Shown here piece after piece: positions 43,917-53,585 of a stretch of DNA of 64,000 nt. The notes below the pieces were generated by a model. That model was not told the origin of the DNA and made no database searches. It worked only from the letters and a program-made list of their open reading frames with translations. The number at the start of each line of letters is the position of its first letter. Positions within the stretch are counted from its first letter, which is position 1. The translations under genes were made by a program, and so were the position numbers. This DNA is from Corallococcus macrosporus DSM 14697. GTDB lineage: Bacteria > Myxococcota > Myxococcia > Myxococcales > Myxococcaceae. Where the stretch lies: the NCBI RefSeq assembly GCF_002305895.1, contig NZ_CP022203.1:310001-374000 (forward strand), given 5' to 3'.

Positions 43917-44705
43917 TCAGGAGGAGTAGCCGCCCTCGCGGGCGGCGGGGTTGGGCCGGGTGGTGGGAATCTCGCCGGCTTCGACGAGGCTCTTGAATCG
44001 CTTGAGCGCCTTGAGCGCGAGCAGCGAGGGCAGGGCGCCCAGCAGCTTCACGGCCTTCTCGCCCACCACGCCGCCCGGCGGGTCGAAGACGAAGCGGAGC
44101 GTCACCGACGTGCCCCAGTCCGCGGGCGCGCGGCGGAAGCGCACCCAGCCTTCATTGGGCAGCGCCGTGTCGCCCACGGAGCGCCAGCGCAGCAGCTCGC
44201 CGGGGTGCTCCTCCACCACCTCCGCGTCCCATTCCAGCGCCTTGCCGAACACGCCCGGCACCTTCCAGTGCTGCAGGCCGTCGCCGGAGGCGGTGACTTC
44301 GGCGAAGTGTCCCATGACCTGGTTGAGCGTCTCCGGGTCGCGCCAGCGGCGGTACAGCGCGTCCGGCGTGCCCTGGAGGGTGATGGAGCGCTGGAGCACC
44401 GTCAGCTCCACGGTGGTGTCCCGGCCCCGCTGCCGGCGGAGCGTGCGGACCACGACGCCGTGCTTGCGGACGTGAGGTTCCTGGTCGGTCCGGGTGCCGC
44501 GGAAGAGCAGGCCGCCACCGGCCAGGGCCATGGCCACGCCGCCCAGCCTGCCGCGCCGCAGTCCCAGCGTGAGCAGCGTGCCGCCGACCAGCGCCGAGGC
44601 CAGTTGGGGCAGGAGGGCCTCCGAATCGAAGCGCCGGCCGCGCTCCAGCAAGCGTCTGCCCCGGTCTCCGAGGCGGGCTCCTGGCGGCTGAATCGTGTCG
44701 CGCAT
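43917..44705 (-). CDS. SRPBCC-family membrane-associated protein
   Basis: A 262-residue protein. The N-terminal 85 residues have a short hydrophobic region (ALVGGTLLTLGLRRGRLGGVAMALAGGGLLF), perhaps two membrane helices, resembling DUF2892-like segments. Residues about 100-240 form a SRPBCC/cyclase-like domain (START-like pocket; VLQRSITLQGTPDALYRRWR, LPNEGWVRFRRAP). Such proteins bind hydrophobic ligands. GGAGGAG lies 8 nt before the ATG at 44705; the frame runs upstream but without homology. It is followed 11 nt later by the dehydrogenase gene. Confidence 0.75.
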   Translation of the reverse strand: MRDTIQPPGARLGDRGRRLLERGRRFDSEALLPQLASALVGGTLLTLGLRRGRLGGVAMALAGGGLLFRGTRTDQEPHVRKHGVVVRTLRRQRGRDTTVELTVLQRSITLQGTPDALYRRWRDPETLNQVMGHFAEVTASGDGLQHWKVPGVFGKALEWDAEVVEEHPGELLRWRSVGDTALPNEGWVRFRRAPADWGTSVTLRFVFDPPGGVVGEKAVKLLGALPSLLALKALKRFKSLVEAGEIPTTRPNPAAREGGYSS

Positions 44706-44972
44706 GGCGGGGGCTCCTCCAGGGCGGGCATCCGTCCCGCCACCGGAGAAACGTTGGGGGAGCCCGGGGGGATGACAACCCCGGGGAGGCGGGCCTCGCG
44801 AGGCGGGAGGCCCCGGGACGCCAGGAGGCTCATGGCCTCCCCAAAGGCCACGGCCCGGCCGGGTGCCGTCGCCGGAGCCCCCCTCCGCGCGCCGCACTCG
44901 ACCGGGCCATGGGACCGGGACCTCCGCGCTCGCGTGCGGCGGAGGCGCCCGGCTCAGCTCAGCGAAGGAACG

Positions 44973-46355
<1,383 letters not shown>

Positions 46356-46376
46356 GGGTGTTCTTCCTTCTGCGGG

Positions 46377-49300
46377 TTAGAGGGACCAGCCCAGCGACGC
46401 GCTGAAGGCGACGCCGGGCTTGTACGACTGCACGACCACCGAGTCCTGGCGGAGCGTGACGGAGGAGTTGAGCAGGTTGGCCGCGGTGAGCTTGAGCTGC
46501 GCGGAGCCGAGCTGCTGGGCCACGGAGATGTCCAGGCGGTGGAAGGGGCGCTCGTAGACGTCGGGGAGCCGCTGGACGCCGACCTCGCTGATGCGCGGGC
46601 CGTAGACGTTGTAGAGGACGGTGAACTCGGTGCCGCTTCCGGGCCGCTGGTAGCCGACGTTGAGGTTGATGACGTAGGGCGACTGGCCCTGGAGCGGCCG
46701 GCGCCGGTTCGTCTGCGCGCCGACGACGTTGTCGCCCAGGTCCACCTCGGACTGGATGAGCGTGAGGTTGGCGCCCACGCGCACGTCACGCAGGGACTCG
46801 GTGAGGCGCCCCAGGGAGGCGCGGGCCTCCAGCTCCAGGCCGTAGGTGTCCGCGCCGGCGGCGTTCCGGTAGGTGAGGTCCTGCGCCTCCGGGTTGTTGA
46901 TGACGCGCTCGATGGGGTTGACGAAGCGCTTGTAGAAGGCGCTGGCGGCCAGCACCTCGTTCTCACCCGCGAACCACTCGACGCGCGCGTCCACGTTGTG
47001 GATGCGCGTCTGCTCCAGGTCCGGGTTGCCGGACACGTTCCGGCGGCGCACGAAGTCGAAGTAGATGAAGGGCGCCAGCTCGCGGAAGGTGGGCCGCGCC
47101 AGCGTGTAGCTGTAGCCGGCGCGCAGGTTCACCGTGGGGGTGAGCGCGTAGATGGCGTTGAGGGCCGGCAGCAGGTTCGCGTAGTCGGCGCGGTTCTCCG
47201 TGTCAGCGGCGCCGGTGAACGGGTCCTTGAGCGTCAGCACCTGGTGGGAGGACTCCAGGCGCAGGCCGCCCACCAGGCGCAGGGCCTCCAGGGGCTGGGT
47301 GTCCGCGGAGACGTAACCGGAGAAGACGCCCAGGTACGCGTCATACGCGTCATCGGCGCGGGTGGAGTCGCGCACGGTGATACCGGTGCCCAGGTTCTCC
47401 GGCGCGAAGAGCTGCTCGGGCGGGAGCGTGCGGTCCACGGGCGTGTTGCCCAGGATGTAGCGGAAGCGGCGCGCGTTGAAGTCGCGGAAGGACACCTGGG
47501 CCAGGCCACCGGCCTTCAGCTTCACGGCGGACAGGGGCAGGGTGAGGTTGACGGTGCCGCCCGTGGACGTCTCCCCCAGCTCGGCGAAGAAGCGCTCGCC
47601 GCTGTTGGGCTGGTTGGGGAAGGTGGGGAGCGCGCCGGGGACGTTGAAGTTGCTGCTGTAGAGCGTGTCGCGGGTGTCCGGCTCGTCACGGTCGACGCGG
47701 GACACGTTGGCCTGCCAGTCCAGCTCCGCGTCGCCCAGCAGCCCCAGGCGGTGGAAGCCGCGGAGCTGGTTGAAGAAGAGCTGGCGGCTGACGAACTGGA
47801 GCCGCGTGCTCTCGTAGCGCTCGGTCCGGACGAGGTTGTTGGCCGTCGCCGTGTGCGTGCGCGTGTCGGTGCCGCGGGTGTAGAGGCCGAACCAGGTCAG
47901 CTCGTTGTCGCGGTCCAACTGGAAGCCCACGCTGCCCAGGCCGCTGAGGCTGGCCGTCTCGAAGCCCTGCGTGTTGTTGGCCGACTCGAAGGCGTAGAGG
48001 GTGTCCGTCTCGTCGCGGGAGGCGCGGGCGAAGGTGCCCTCCTGGACGCCGTCGCGGTGGCCGTAGTTGGCGCTGGCCAGGTAGCCCAGGCGGCTGTTGC
48101 CGAAGCGCAGGGTGTCACCCACCGACACGCCCAGGCCCATGTTGGGCAGCGCCGTGGTGCGGCGGGCCTGCCAGATGTTGGGGAAGCTGCGGTACTGCTG
48201 CGCGAGCACCTCGCTGGACTCGCCGGAGGCGCCGAGCTGGCTGTCGCGCGGAATCGCATTGGGGAGCTGGCGGCTGCTGCTGGGGAAGCCCAGCGCCTCG
48301 CCGAAGCCGCCCTGGCGCTGGCTGTTGCGCTCGCGGAACGTCGTCACGGAGTCGCCGCCCAGGCTGATGCGCGGCTTGAACTCGAACTCGCTGGGGTAGG
48401 AGTTGGTCTCGATGAGCAGCGTGCCGCCGCCGAAGGTGCCGGGCAGGTCCGGCGTGTAGCTCTTCACCACGTTGAGGTTGGCGAGCAGGTTGGTGGGGAA
48501 GATGTCCAGCGGGACGCTGGGCTCGTCCGGCTCCGGGCTGGGCAGGAGCGCGCCGTTGAGCAGCGTGGTGCTGTAGCGGCCACCCAGGCCGCGCAGCAGC
48601 ACGTAGCGGCCGTCCACCACCGTGGCGCTCACCACGCGCTTCACCGCGTCGCCGGCGCTGGAGTCCGGCGTGCGCGCGATTTCCTGCGCGCTGATGGCGT
48701 CCGACACGGCGGCGGCCTTCCTGCGCTCCTGGAGCAGCGCGCCCTCGGCCCGGCGGTCCGCGCGGGCCTCGACGACGACCTCCTGCACCGCGCCTTCGTC
48801 CGCGCCCAGCGCGACGTCCAGCCTGGTGGCCTTGCCCTTGTTCACGATGACGCCGGTGATGCGGCGGCCCTGGTACACGTCATAGAAGACGCGCAGGTCG
48901 TACTTCCCGGGCGGCAGCGCCACCCGGTAGAAGCCGTCCAGGTCCGTGAGCACCTGCTTCTGCGCGCCGGTGACGACCTTCACGGTGGCCTCGATGAGGC
49001 CCTCGCCGTTGGCCTCGTCCGTCACGCGGCCGTGGATGCCGGTGAAGCCCGGGGGCGGCACGGCGGACTCGGCCAGCATCGCCTCGTCGCCCATGTCTTC
49101 CATGGATGCGTCGGCGGGCGCCGCGGGCTGCTGCGCGGTCGGGTCGGCCTCGGTGCCGGGCTGCGCGGCCGTCGGCGCGGGAGTGGCACCCGGCTGCTGC
49201 GCGGTGGGCGCCGTTTCGGTGCCAGGCTGCTGCGCGGTGGGCGCCGTTTCGGTGCCAGGCTGCTGCGCGGTGGGCGCGGTCTCCGTGCCCGGCTGCTGCG

Positions 49301-49664
49301 CAGTAGGAGCAGGAGCAACGCCCGGCTGCTGCGCAGTAGGCGCAGGCGCAACGCCCGGCTGCTGCGCGGTAGGAGCAGGCGCGACGCCCGGCTGCTGCGC
49401 GGTGGGCGCTGCGGGCTGCTGCGTGGACGGATCAGTCGCGGCGGGCGTCTGCTGCGTGGACGGCGGTTGGGATTCCTCGGGTTCAGGAAGCGGTTGCGTG
49501 ACGGGGTCGACCGCGGGAGCGGGAGCCGAGCCCGGAACGCCGGGCGCCTGCGCGAAAACAGGCGTAGCTGTCATGACAAGCGCGGCCAGGAAGGCGCGCA
49601 AGGGGGCGGTGCGAGACAACACGACACTCCTTGCCGAGGTGCGCGTAGAGAACGCGACACGCAT
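46377..49664 (-). CDS. TonB-dependent receptor
   Basis: A 1095-residue outer membrane receptor. The signal peptide ends near residue 40 (LVMTATPVFAQA). A Pro/Gln/Thr repeat linker follows (residues 87-185). A carboxypeptidase-like regulatory domain (residues about 205-285; FTGIHGRVTDEANGEG and DLDGFYRVALPPGKYDLR) is next, then a plug domain (residues about 310-430; RVVSATVVDGRYVLLRGLGGRYS) and a beta-barrel to a C-terminal ASLGWSL. It moves a substrate across the outer membrane using energy from the TonB-ExbBD complex encoded upstream. The substrate is unknown. It has the long N-terminal form common in myxobacteria and Bacteroidetes. ATG at 49664 is the first start after the ExbD gene. Confidence 0.9.
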   Translation of the reverse strand: MRVAFSTRTSARSVVLSRTAPLRAFLAALVMTATPVFAQAPGVPGSAPAPAVDPVTQPLPEPEESQPPSTQQTPAATDPSTQQPAAPTAQQPGVAPAPTAQQPGVAPAPTAQQPGVAPAPTAQQPGTETAPTAQQPGTETAPTAQQPGTETAPTAQQPGATPAPTAAQPGTEADPTAQQPAAPADASMEDMGDEAMLAESAVPPPGFTGIHGRVTDEANGEGLIEATVKVVTGAQKQVLTDLDGFYRVALPPGKYDLRVFYDVYQGRRITGVIVNKGKATRLDVALGADEGAVQEVVVEARADRRAEGALLQERRKAAAVSDAISAQEIARTPDSSAGDAVKRVVSATVVDGRYVLLRGLGGRYSTTLLNGALLPSPEPDEPSVPLDIFPTNLLANLNVVKSYTPDLPGTFGGGTLLIETNSYPSEFEFKPRISLGGDSVTTFRERNSQRQGGFGEALGFPSSSRQLPNAIPRDSQLGASGESSEVLAQQYRSFPNIWQARRTTALPNMGLGVSVGDTLRFGNSRLGYLASANYGHRDGVQEGTFARASRDETDTLYAFESANNTQGFETASLSGLGSVGFQLDRDNELTWFGLYTRGTDTRTHTATANNLVRTERYESTRLQFVSRQLFFNQLRGFHRLGLLGDAELDWQANVSRVDRDEPDTRDTLYSSNFNVPGALPTFPNQPNSGERFFAELGETSTGGTVNLTLPLSAVKLKAGGLAQVSFRDFNARRFRYILGNTPVDRTLPPEQLFAPENLGTGITVRDSTRADDAYDAYLGVFSGYVSADTQPLEALRLVGGLRLESSHQVLTLKDPFTGAADTENRADYANLLPALNAIYALTPTVNLRAGYSYTLARPTFRELAPFIYFDFVRRRNVSGNPDLEQTRIHNVDARVEWFAGENEVLAASAFYKRFVNPIERVINNPEAQDLTYRNAAGADTYGLELEARASLGRLTESLRDVRVGANLTLIQSEVDLGDNVVGAQTNRRRPLQGQSPYVINLNVGYQRPGSGTEFTVLYNVYGPRISEVGVQRLPDVYERPFHRLDISVAQQLGSAQLKLTAANLLNSSVTLRQDSVVVQSYKPGVAFSASLGWSL
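49110..49406 (-). repeat. 33-bp in-frame tandem repeat (about nine units) in receptor gene
   Basis: On the reverse strand the receptor gene has about nine 11-codon units of the form PTAQQPGVAPA or PTAQQPGTETA, spanning residues 87 to about 185. The period is 33 bp and the copies vary mainly in the second half of the unit. It makes an extended disordered linker between signal peptide and the first folded domain. Copy number may vary among strains by slippage. Confidence 0.8.
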
Positions 49665-49741
49665 GGCATCTGGATGAAGGGGCTGTGACGATTCAGGCGG
49701 CGGACCGCAAACTCGGCGTCACGGTCCGCCGCGGCGCTGCA

Positions 49742-50170
49742 TCAATTCGCGAGCTTGTCCGGCAGCACGCCAATGGTGATGTCCCCGCCTCGCGCGAGGT
49801 CCAGCACATCCATGGCGGCGCCGTACGGCACGTCATCACTGGCGTCGAAGAACACAATCTTGTCCGGGCGCGCGTTGAGCATGCGCTGCAGCCGGGCCAC
49901 GACCTGGTCGCGGGGCACCTCTTCCCGGTTGATGCGCAGCACGCCGGACCTGTCCACCGTGAGGACCACCGGTGGCAGTGCATCGGGAGGAGGCGGCGGG
50001 GCCTCCTTGTCATCACCCTTGGCGGGCACCGTCATCCACATCTGCTTCGTCATCAGCGGGGTGACGACCATGAAGATGATGAGGAGGACGAGCACCACGT
50101 CCACCAGGGGCGTCACGTTCATCGCGGGGCGGATGCCGCCTTTGCCGCCGCCTCCGAGGTCGAATGCCAT
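49742..50170 (-). CDS. exbD: ExbD/TolR-family biopolymer transport protein
   Basis: A 142-residue protein with one membrane helix (VDVVLVLLIIFMVVTPLM, residues about 23-40, with the conserved Asp24 needed for proton flow) and a periplasmic beta/alpha domain with an unusually long PPPPP stretch. It is the second ExbD of the operon, following the first by 11 nt. Two ExbD copies are common in myxobacterial TonB clusters. It works with ExbB to power TonB using the proton gradient. Confidence 0.88.
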   Translation of the reverse strand: MAFDLGGGGKGGIRPAMNVTPLVDVVLVLLIIFMVVTPLMTKQMWMTVPAKGDDKEAPPPPPDALPPVVLTVDRSGVLRINREEVPRDQVVARLQRMLNARPDKIVFFDASDDVPYGAAMDVLDLARGGDITIGVLPDKLAN

Positions 50171-50181
50171 GGCGAGTGCTC

Positions 50182-50589
50182 CTAGTTCTTCTTCTTGTCG
50201 ACGACCTGCAGGTTGATGCCGGGGAAGCCCAGCTCCTGCATGGCCTTGAAGAGGCCGCGCACCTCGGCGTAGCGCACGCCGCGGTCCGCCTTGAGCACCA
50301 CCGGCGAGTCCGGGTCCTTGGCGCGCACGGCCTTCAGCTCGGCCATGAGCGCGTCGCGCTGGAGCTCCTTGCGGTCCAGGTAGAAGGCGCCCGTCGCGGA
50401 GAGGCTCACCGTGGTGGGCGTCAGCTCCTTGTTCTCCTGGTCCGGGTTCGTCGCGGTGGGCAGGTCCACCGCGGCGCCGGACTCAATCTGGGGCGTGACG
50501 ACCATGAAGATGATGAGGAGGACGAGCACGACGTCCACCAGGGGCGTCACGTTCATCTCCGGCGTCAGGCTCCTACGCGGGGTGGACAT
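50182..50589 (-). CDS. exbD: ExbD/TolR-family biopolymer transport protein
   Basis: A 135-residue ExbD with the membrane helix and conserved Asp in NVTPLVDVVLVLLIIFMVVT, followed by a periplasmic domain with LKADRGVRYAEVRGLFKAMQ. It overlaps the ExbB gene upstream by 17 nt (50573-50589), showing co-translation. It forms the channel stator unit with ExbB. Confidence 0.9.
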   Translation of the reverse strand: MSTPRRSLTPEMNVTPLVDVVLVLLIIFMVVTPQIESGAAVDLPTATNPDQENKELTPTTVSLSATGAFYLDRKELQRDALMAELKAVRAKDPDSPVVLKADRGVRYAEVRGLFKAMQELGFPGINLQVVDKKKN

Positions 50590-51325
50590 CGCGGGACTCC
50601 TTGCGAGCGGCCAGCTCCGGCCCCGTGGCCACCGCGGCGCCGTGGGTGGCGGCCGTCTTCTGGGGCCCCAGGTCCTCCAGGTAGTCCATGAACTCGCTCC
50701 GCGCGGTGTCCAGGGAGAGCTGGAGCGCGTCGGCGCGGGTGGAGAGGAAGTTGAACATCAGCACCGCGGGGATGGCGACGAGCAGCCCCAGCGCCGTGAC
50801 GACGAGCGCCTCGGCGATGCCGGCGGACACCGCGCCCAGGCCGCCCGAGCCCTCCTTGGCGATGCCGGAGAAGGCCTCGATGATGCCCACCACCGTGCCG
50901 AGCAGACCGACGAAGGGCGCCACCGAGCCGACGGTGGCCAGCACGGACATGCCGCGGCGCACGTCCGCGCTGACGCGCTCGTTGATGCGGACCAGCTCAC
51001 GGCGGGTGAGCTCCACCGGGCCCAGCTTGCCGGCCGGCGCGCGGGACTTGTTGAGGAAGTGCTTCATGCCACCACCCAGCAGCATGGCCAGGTGGCTGCC
51101 CTGGGTGGCCTCCGCCTCCTGCACCAGCGCCTCGTGCTGGTGCTGGGTGAGCAGGGGGCCGGCGCGGGACGCGAAGCGCTTGGAGATGGAGCGCGAGCGG
51201 AAGAAGACGAAGAGGCGTTCGAAGAACACCGCGAGGGACGCGACGGCGAAGAGGATGAGCGTCCACGCGATACCCAGCGCGAACACACCCATGTGGTTGT
51301 AGATGTCCCTGAGATTGAAATTCAT
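50573..51325 (-). CDS. exbB: ExbB/TolQ-family proton channel protein
   Basis: A 250-residue MotA/TolQ/ExbB family protein. Three hydrophobic segments are seen: residues about 13-32, 120-145 (VLATVGSVAPFVGLLGTVVG) and 160-185 (ALVVTALGLLVAIPAVL). The typical GLLGTVVGIIEAF motif is included. The C-terminal tail is cytoplasmic. With ExbD it forms a proton channel that energises TonB. It lies between tonB and exbD in a single operon. Confidence 0.92.
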   Translation of the reverse strand: MNFNLRDIYNHMGVFALGIAWTLILFAVASLAVFFERLFVFFRSRSISKRFASRAGPLLTQHQHEALVQEAEATQGSHLAMLLGGGMKHFLNKSRAPAGKLGPVELTRRELVRINERVSADVRRGMSVLATVGSVAPFVGLLGTVVGIIEAFSGIAKEGSGGLGAVSAGIAEALVVTALGLLVAIPAVLMFNFLSTRADALQLSLDTARSEFMDYLEDLGPQKTAATHGAAVATGPELAARKESRDVHPA

Positions 51326-51370
51326 GACGGGTTGCTCCTGGGGGGCAGGTGCGAGTGAGGCGGTGACGGC

Positions 51371-52153
51371 CTACGACTTGAGACGGAACGGAACCTTGAA
51401 GATGCGGAACACGGCGGTGGGCTGACCGGCGACGATGGCGGGCTTGAAGCGCCACGTCTTCGCGGCGGCCATGGCGGCGCTGGCGAAGGGCTCGTCGCCG
51501 CGCATCACCCGGAGCTGACTGACGCGGCCGTCCACGCCCACCACGCCCTTGAGGATGACCATGCCTTCCAGGCCCTTGGAGCGGGCCTCGGCGGGGTACT
51601 CGGGCGTGAGGTTGGAGGACAGCGGCTGCGGCGGCGTGCCGGACTCCGGGAGGTTGATGGGCGCGGCGCGGCCACCACCGCCCGCGAGCGTGTCACCGCC
51701 GGGGACGCCACCCACCACGCCACCCGGGACGAGCGCGCCGGTGCCGCCCACGGCGATGGGCGCGGCGGCCACCGCCTCCGTCGCGGCCTCGGGCGGCTTC
51801 TCCAGCGGCACTTCCTTGGGAACGACGATGTTGGCGGGCGCCACGGTGGGCGCGGCCGGAGGCGGTGCCTTCGCCGCCGCGGGCGGCGCGGGCCTGGGCG
51901 CGAGCTTCGGCTTGGGGGCCGGAGGCGGAGGAGGCGGTGGTTTGACTTCAACCACCGGCGGTGGAGGAGGCGGGGGCGGAGGACGGAACACCACGTCCAT
52001 GCCCTTCTTCTCCTTGATGACTTCCGTCACCTTGCCGGCCGCGGTGACGGCGGCAATGCCCATCAGCGCGAAGACGGCAACGGACGCCGTGGTGGAGAGC
52101 GCGAACCGCCGCGCCGAGTGGACGTCCGGGCCGCTGTCGAAGGTGTCGAACAT
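51371..52153 (-). CDS. tonB: Energy transducer TonB
   Basis: A 260-residue TonB. An N-terminal membrane helix (FALSTTASVAVFALMGIAAV) follows about 16 residues. A long periplasmic Pro-rich spacer (PPPPPPPPPVVEVKPPPPPP; many PPxPKPK-like repeats) leads to a C-terminal TonB domain of about 80 residues with LTPEYPAEARSKGLEGMVIL and WRFKPAIVAGQPTA, both typical. It transfers energy from ExbBD to outer membrane receptors. Start MFDTFDSG at 52153 is typical; an ATG at 52180 would add nine residues. It is the first gene of the six-gene operon. Confidence 0.88.
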   Translation of the reverse strand: MFDTFDSGPDVHSARRFALSTTASVAVFALMGIAAVTAAGKVTEVIKEKKGMDVVFRPPPPPPPPPVVEVKPPPPPPPAPKPKLAPRPAPPAAAKAPPPAAPTVAPANIVVPKEVPLEKPPEAATEAVAAAPIAVGGTGALVPGGVVGGVPGGDTLAGGGGRAAPINLPESGTPPQPLSSNLTPEYPAEARSKGLEGMVILKGVVGVDGRVSQLRVMRGDEPFASAAMAAAKTWRFKPAIVAGQPTAVFRIFKVPFRLKS

Positions 52154-52236
52154 GACTGGACGCGCATATAGCGACGCCATGTGTCGGGCCTGTCCGGTCC
52201 CCGTGACACTTTGCTTCCATCACCTTGACGGACGCG

Positions 52237-53511
52237 TCACGGCGCGAGCCCGCCACCCGAGCAACGTGGCAGGCGTGACACGGCGTCAGCGTCCACTGCC
52301 GCGCGCGGTGCGCCCAGGCGGCGCATCTGCGGCAGCAGGGCGATGAGCAGCACCGTGTAGACGAGCGGGAAGGGACGCCACTGGAGCACCTGGCGGCTCC
52401 ACTCCAGCCCCATCACCGTGTCCGAGACGAGCGCGCCCGTGAGGGCGATGAGCGCCACCAGCGCCAGGTTGCCGCGGTGGCGGCTCTCCACCGCGGCGTG
52501 GAGCAACGGCCAGGCGAGGACGTAGTTCGCGCGCCACGCCAGCGGTGACAGCAGGGTGACACCCAGGCAACACACCGCGAGGAGGTGCGCTGGCCCGGGT
52601 CTTGCCCACACCACGGCGGCGACGAAGAGGATCAGCGCCAAGGCCTGCGCCAGCGACATGTCGCCGGGAGCCACCACGGTGTCGGGCGGGTACACCAGCG
52701 CCAGCAGCAGGGTGGGCAGGCCCTGCGTGTTGTGCTGGAGCGCCCAGGGCGGCGTGGTGCGGGCCAGCGTGTCGCTCCAGAGCTGGAACTGCGTCAGCGT
52801 GCCGTCCCAGCCATAGCGGGCGAAGGTGGGCAGGGTGAGCGCCAGGCCCACCACCGCGGTGGCGCCGATGACGCGCCAGTGCCGGCGCCACAGGAAGAAG
52901 AGGCCGACGAGGGCGGCGGGCGGCTTGAGCAGGAAGGCGACGGCGAAGGCGGCGCCGGGACGCCACACCTGTCCGCGCTCGGCGCCCCACGCGGACAGGA
53001 GGATGAGCAGCAGGATGACGGCGTCCACCTGCCCGTAGAACAGCTCCAGGGTGAAGGCGGGCAGCAGGGTCAGCGTCGTCAGGACCGGCGCCCAGGCCCA
53101 GGGGGCGGCGCCTCGCGTCGGACGCGTGGCGCGCAGGGTGAGCCGGGCCACGGCGACCAGCGCGGCGATGGAGCCCAGGTTCCACAGGGCCACGGCGGCG
53201 CGCGCGGGGAGCAGCGTGAAGGGAAGGAAGAGCGGCGCGGTGATGGGCGCGTACTTGAACGGCATGTGGCCGTCGGACAGGCGGTAGATGTCCGAGGCCT
53301 CCCAGAAGCGCTCCGCCGCCATGAGGTAGACGCGGAAGTCCACGCCTCTGCGGGGATGCTGGCCCACGGCGACGGCGGCCACCGCCAGCACGGCCAGCAC
53401 GAGCCACCAGGCCTGGCGCGCCCAGGGCGCCCCCCCTCCAGGAATTGTCCCCTCACCCGCGGCCGGTGGGGGGGATTCGGAGCCAGGCGGCTCCGGAGCG
53501 ACGGCGGTCAT
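52237..53511 (-). CDS. GT87-like (DUF2029) polytopic membrane protein
   Basis: A 424-residue protein with about ten membrane helices and the segment VDFRVYLMAAERFWEASDIY after the first helix, where an Asp-Phe pattern is typical of the DUF2029 (GT87) glycosyltransferase family. These use polyprenyl-linked mannose or similar donors to extend lipid-linked glycans. The substrate here is unknown. The ATG at 53511 (MTAVAPEPPGSES) was chosen; the frame before it continues over the upstream gene. It is just upstream of, and may be unrelated to, the TonB operon (gap of 83 bp). Confidence 0.78.
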   Translation of the reverse strand: MTAVAPEPPGSESPPPAAGEGTIPGGGAPWARQAWWLVLAVLAVAAVAVGQHPRRGVDFRVYLMAAERFWEASDIYRLSDGHMPFKYAPITAPLFLPFTLLPARAAVALWNLGSIAALVAVARLTLRATRPTRGAAPWAWAPVLTTLTLLPAFTLELFYGQVDAVILLLILLSAWGAERGQVWRPGAAFAVAFLLKPPAALVGLFFLWRRHWRVIGATAVVGLALTLPTFARYGWDGTLTQFQLWSDTLARTTPPWALQHNTQGLPTLLLALVYPPDTVVAPGDMSLAQALALILFVAAVVWARPGPAHLLAVCCLGVTLLSPLAWRANYVLAWPLLHAAVESRHRGNLALVALIALTGALVSDTVMGLEWSRQVLQWRPFPLVYTVLLIALLPQMRRLGAPRAAVDADAVSRLPRCSGGGLAP

Positions 53512-53585
53512 CGGAAGGGAGGGGTGGGGTGGGCAGCGGCACCATTTCACGCCCGGCCCCACGCACGCAACGGAGGGGCCCGCGC

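Noticed and set aside
49110-49406. Direct repeats as a possible CRISPR array
   Set aside because: The repeats are contiguous 33-bp units in frame within a gene, with no unique spacers.
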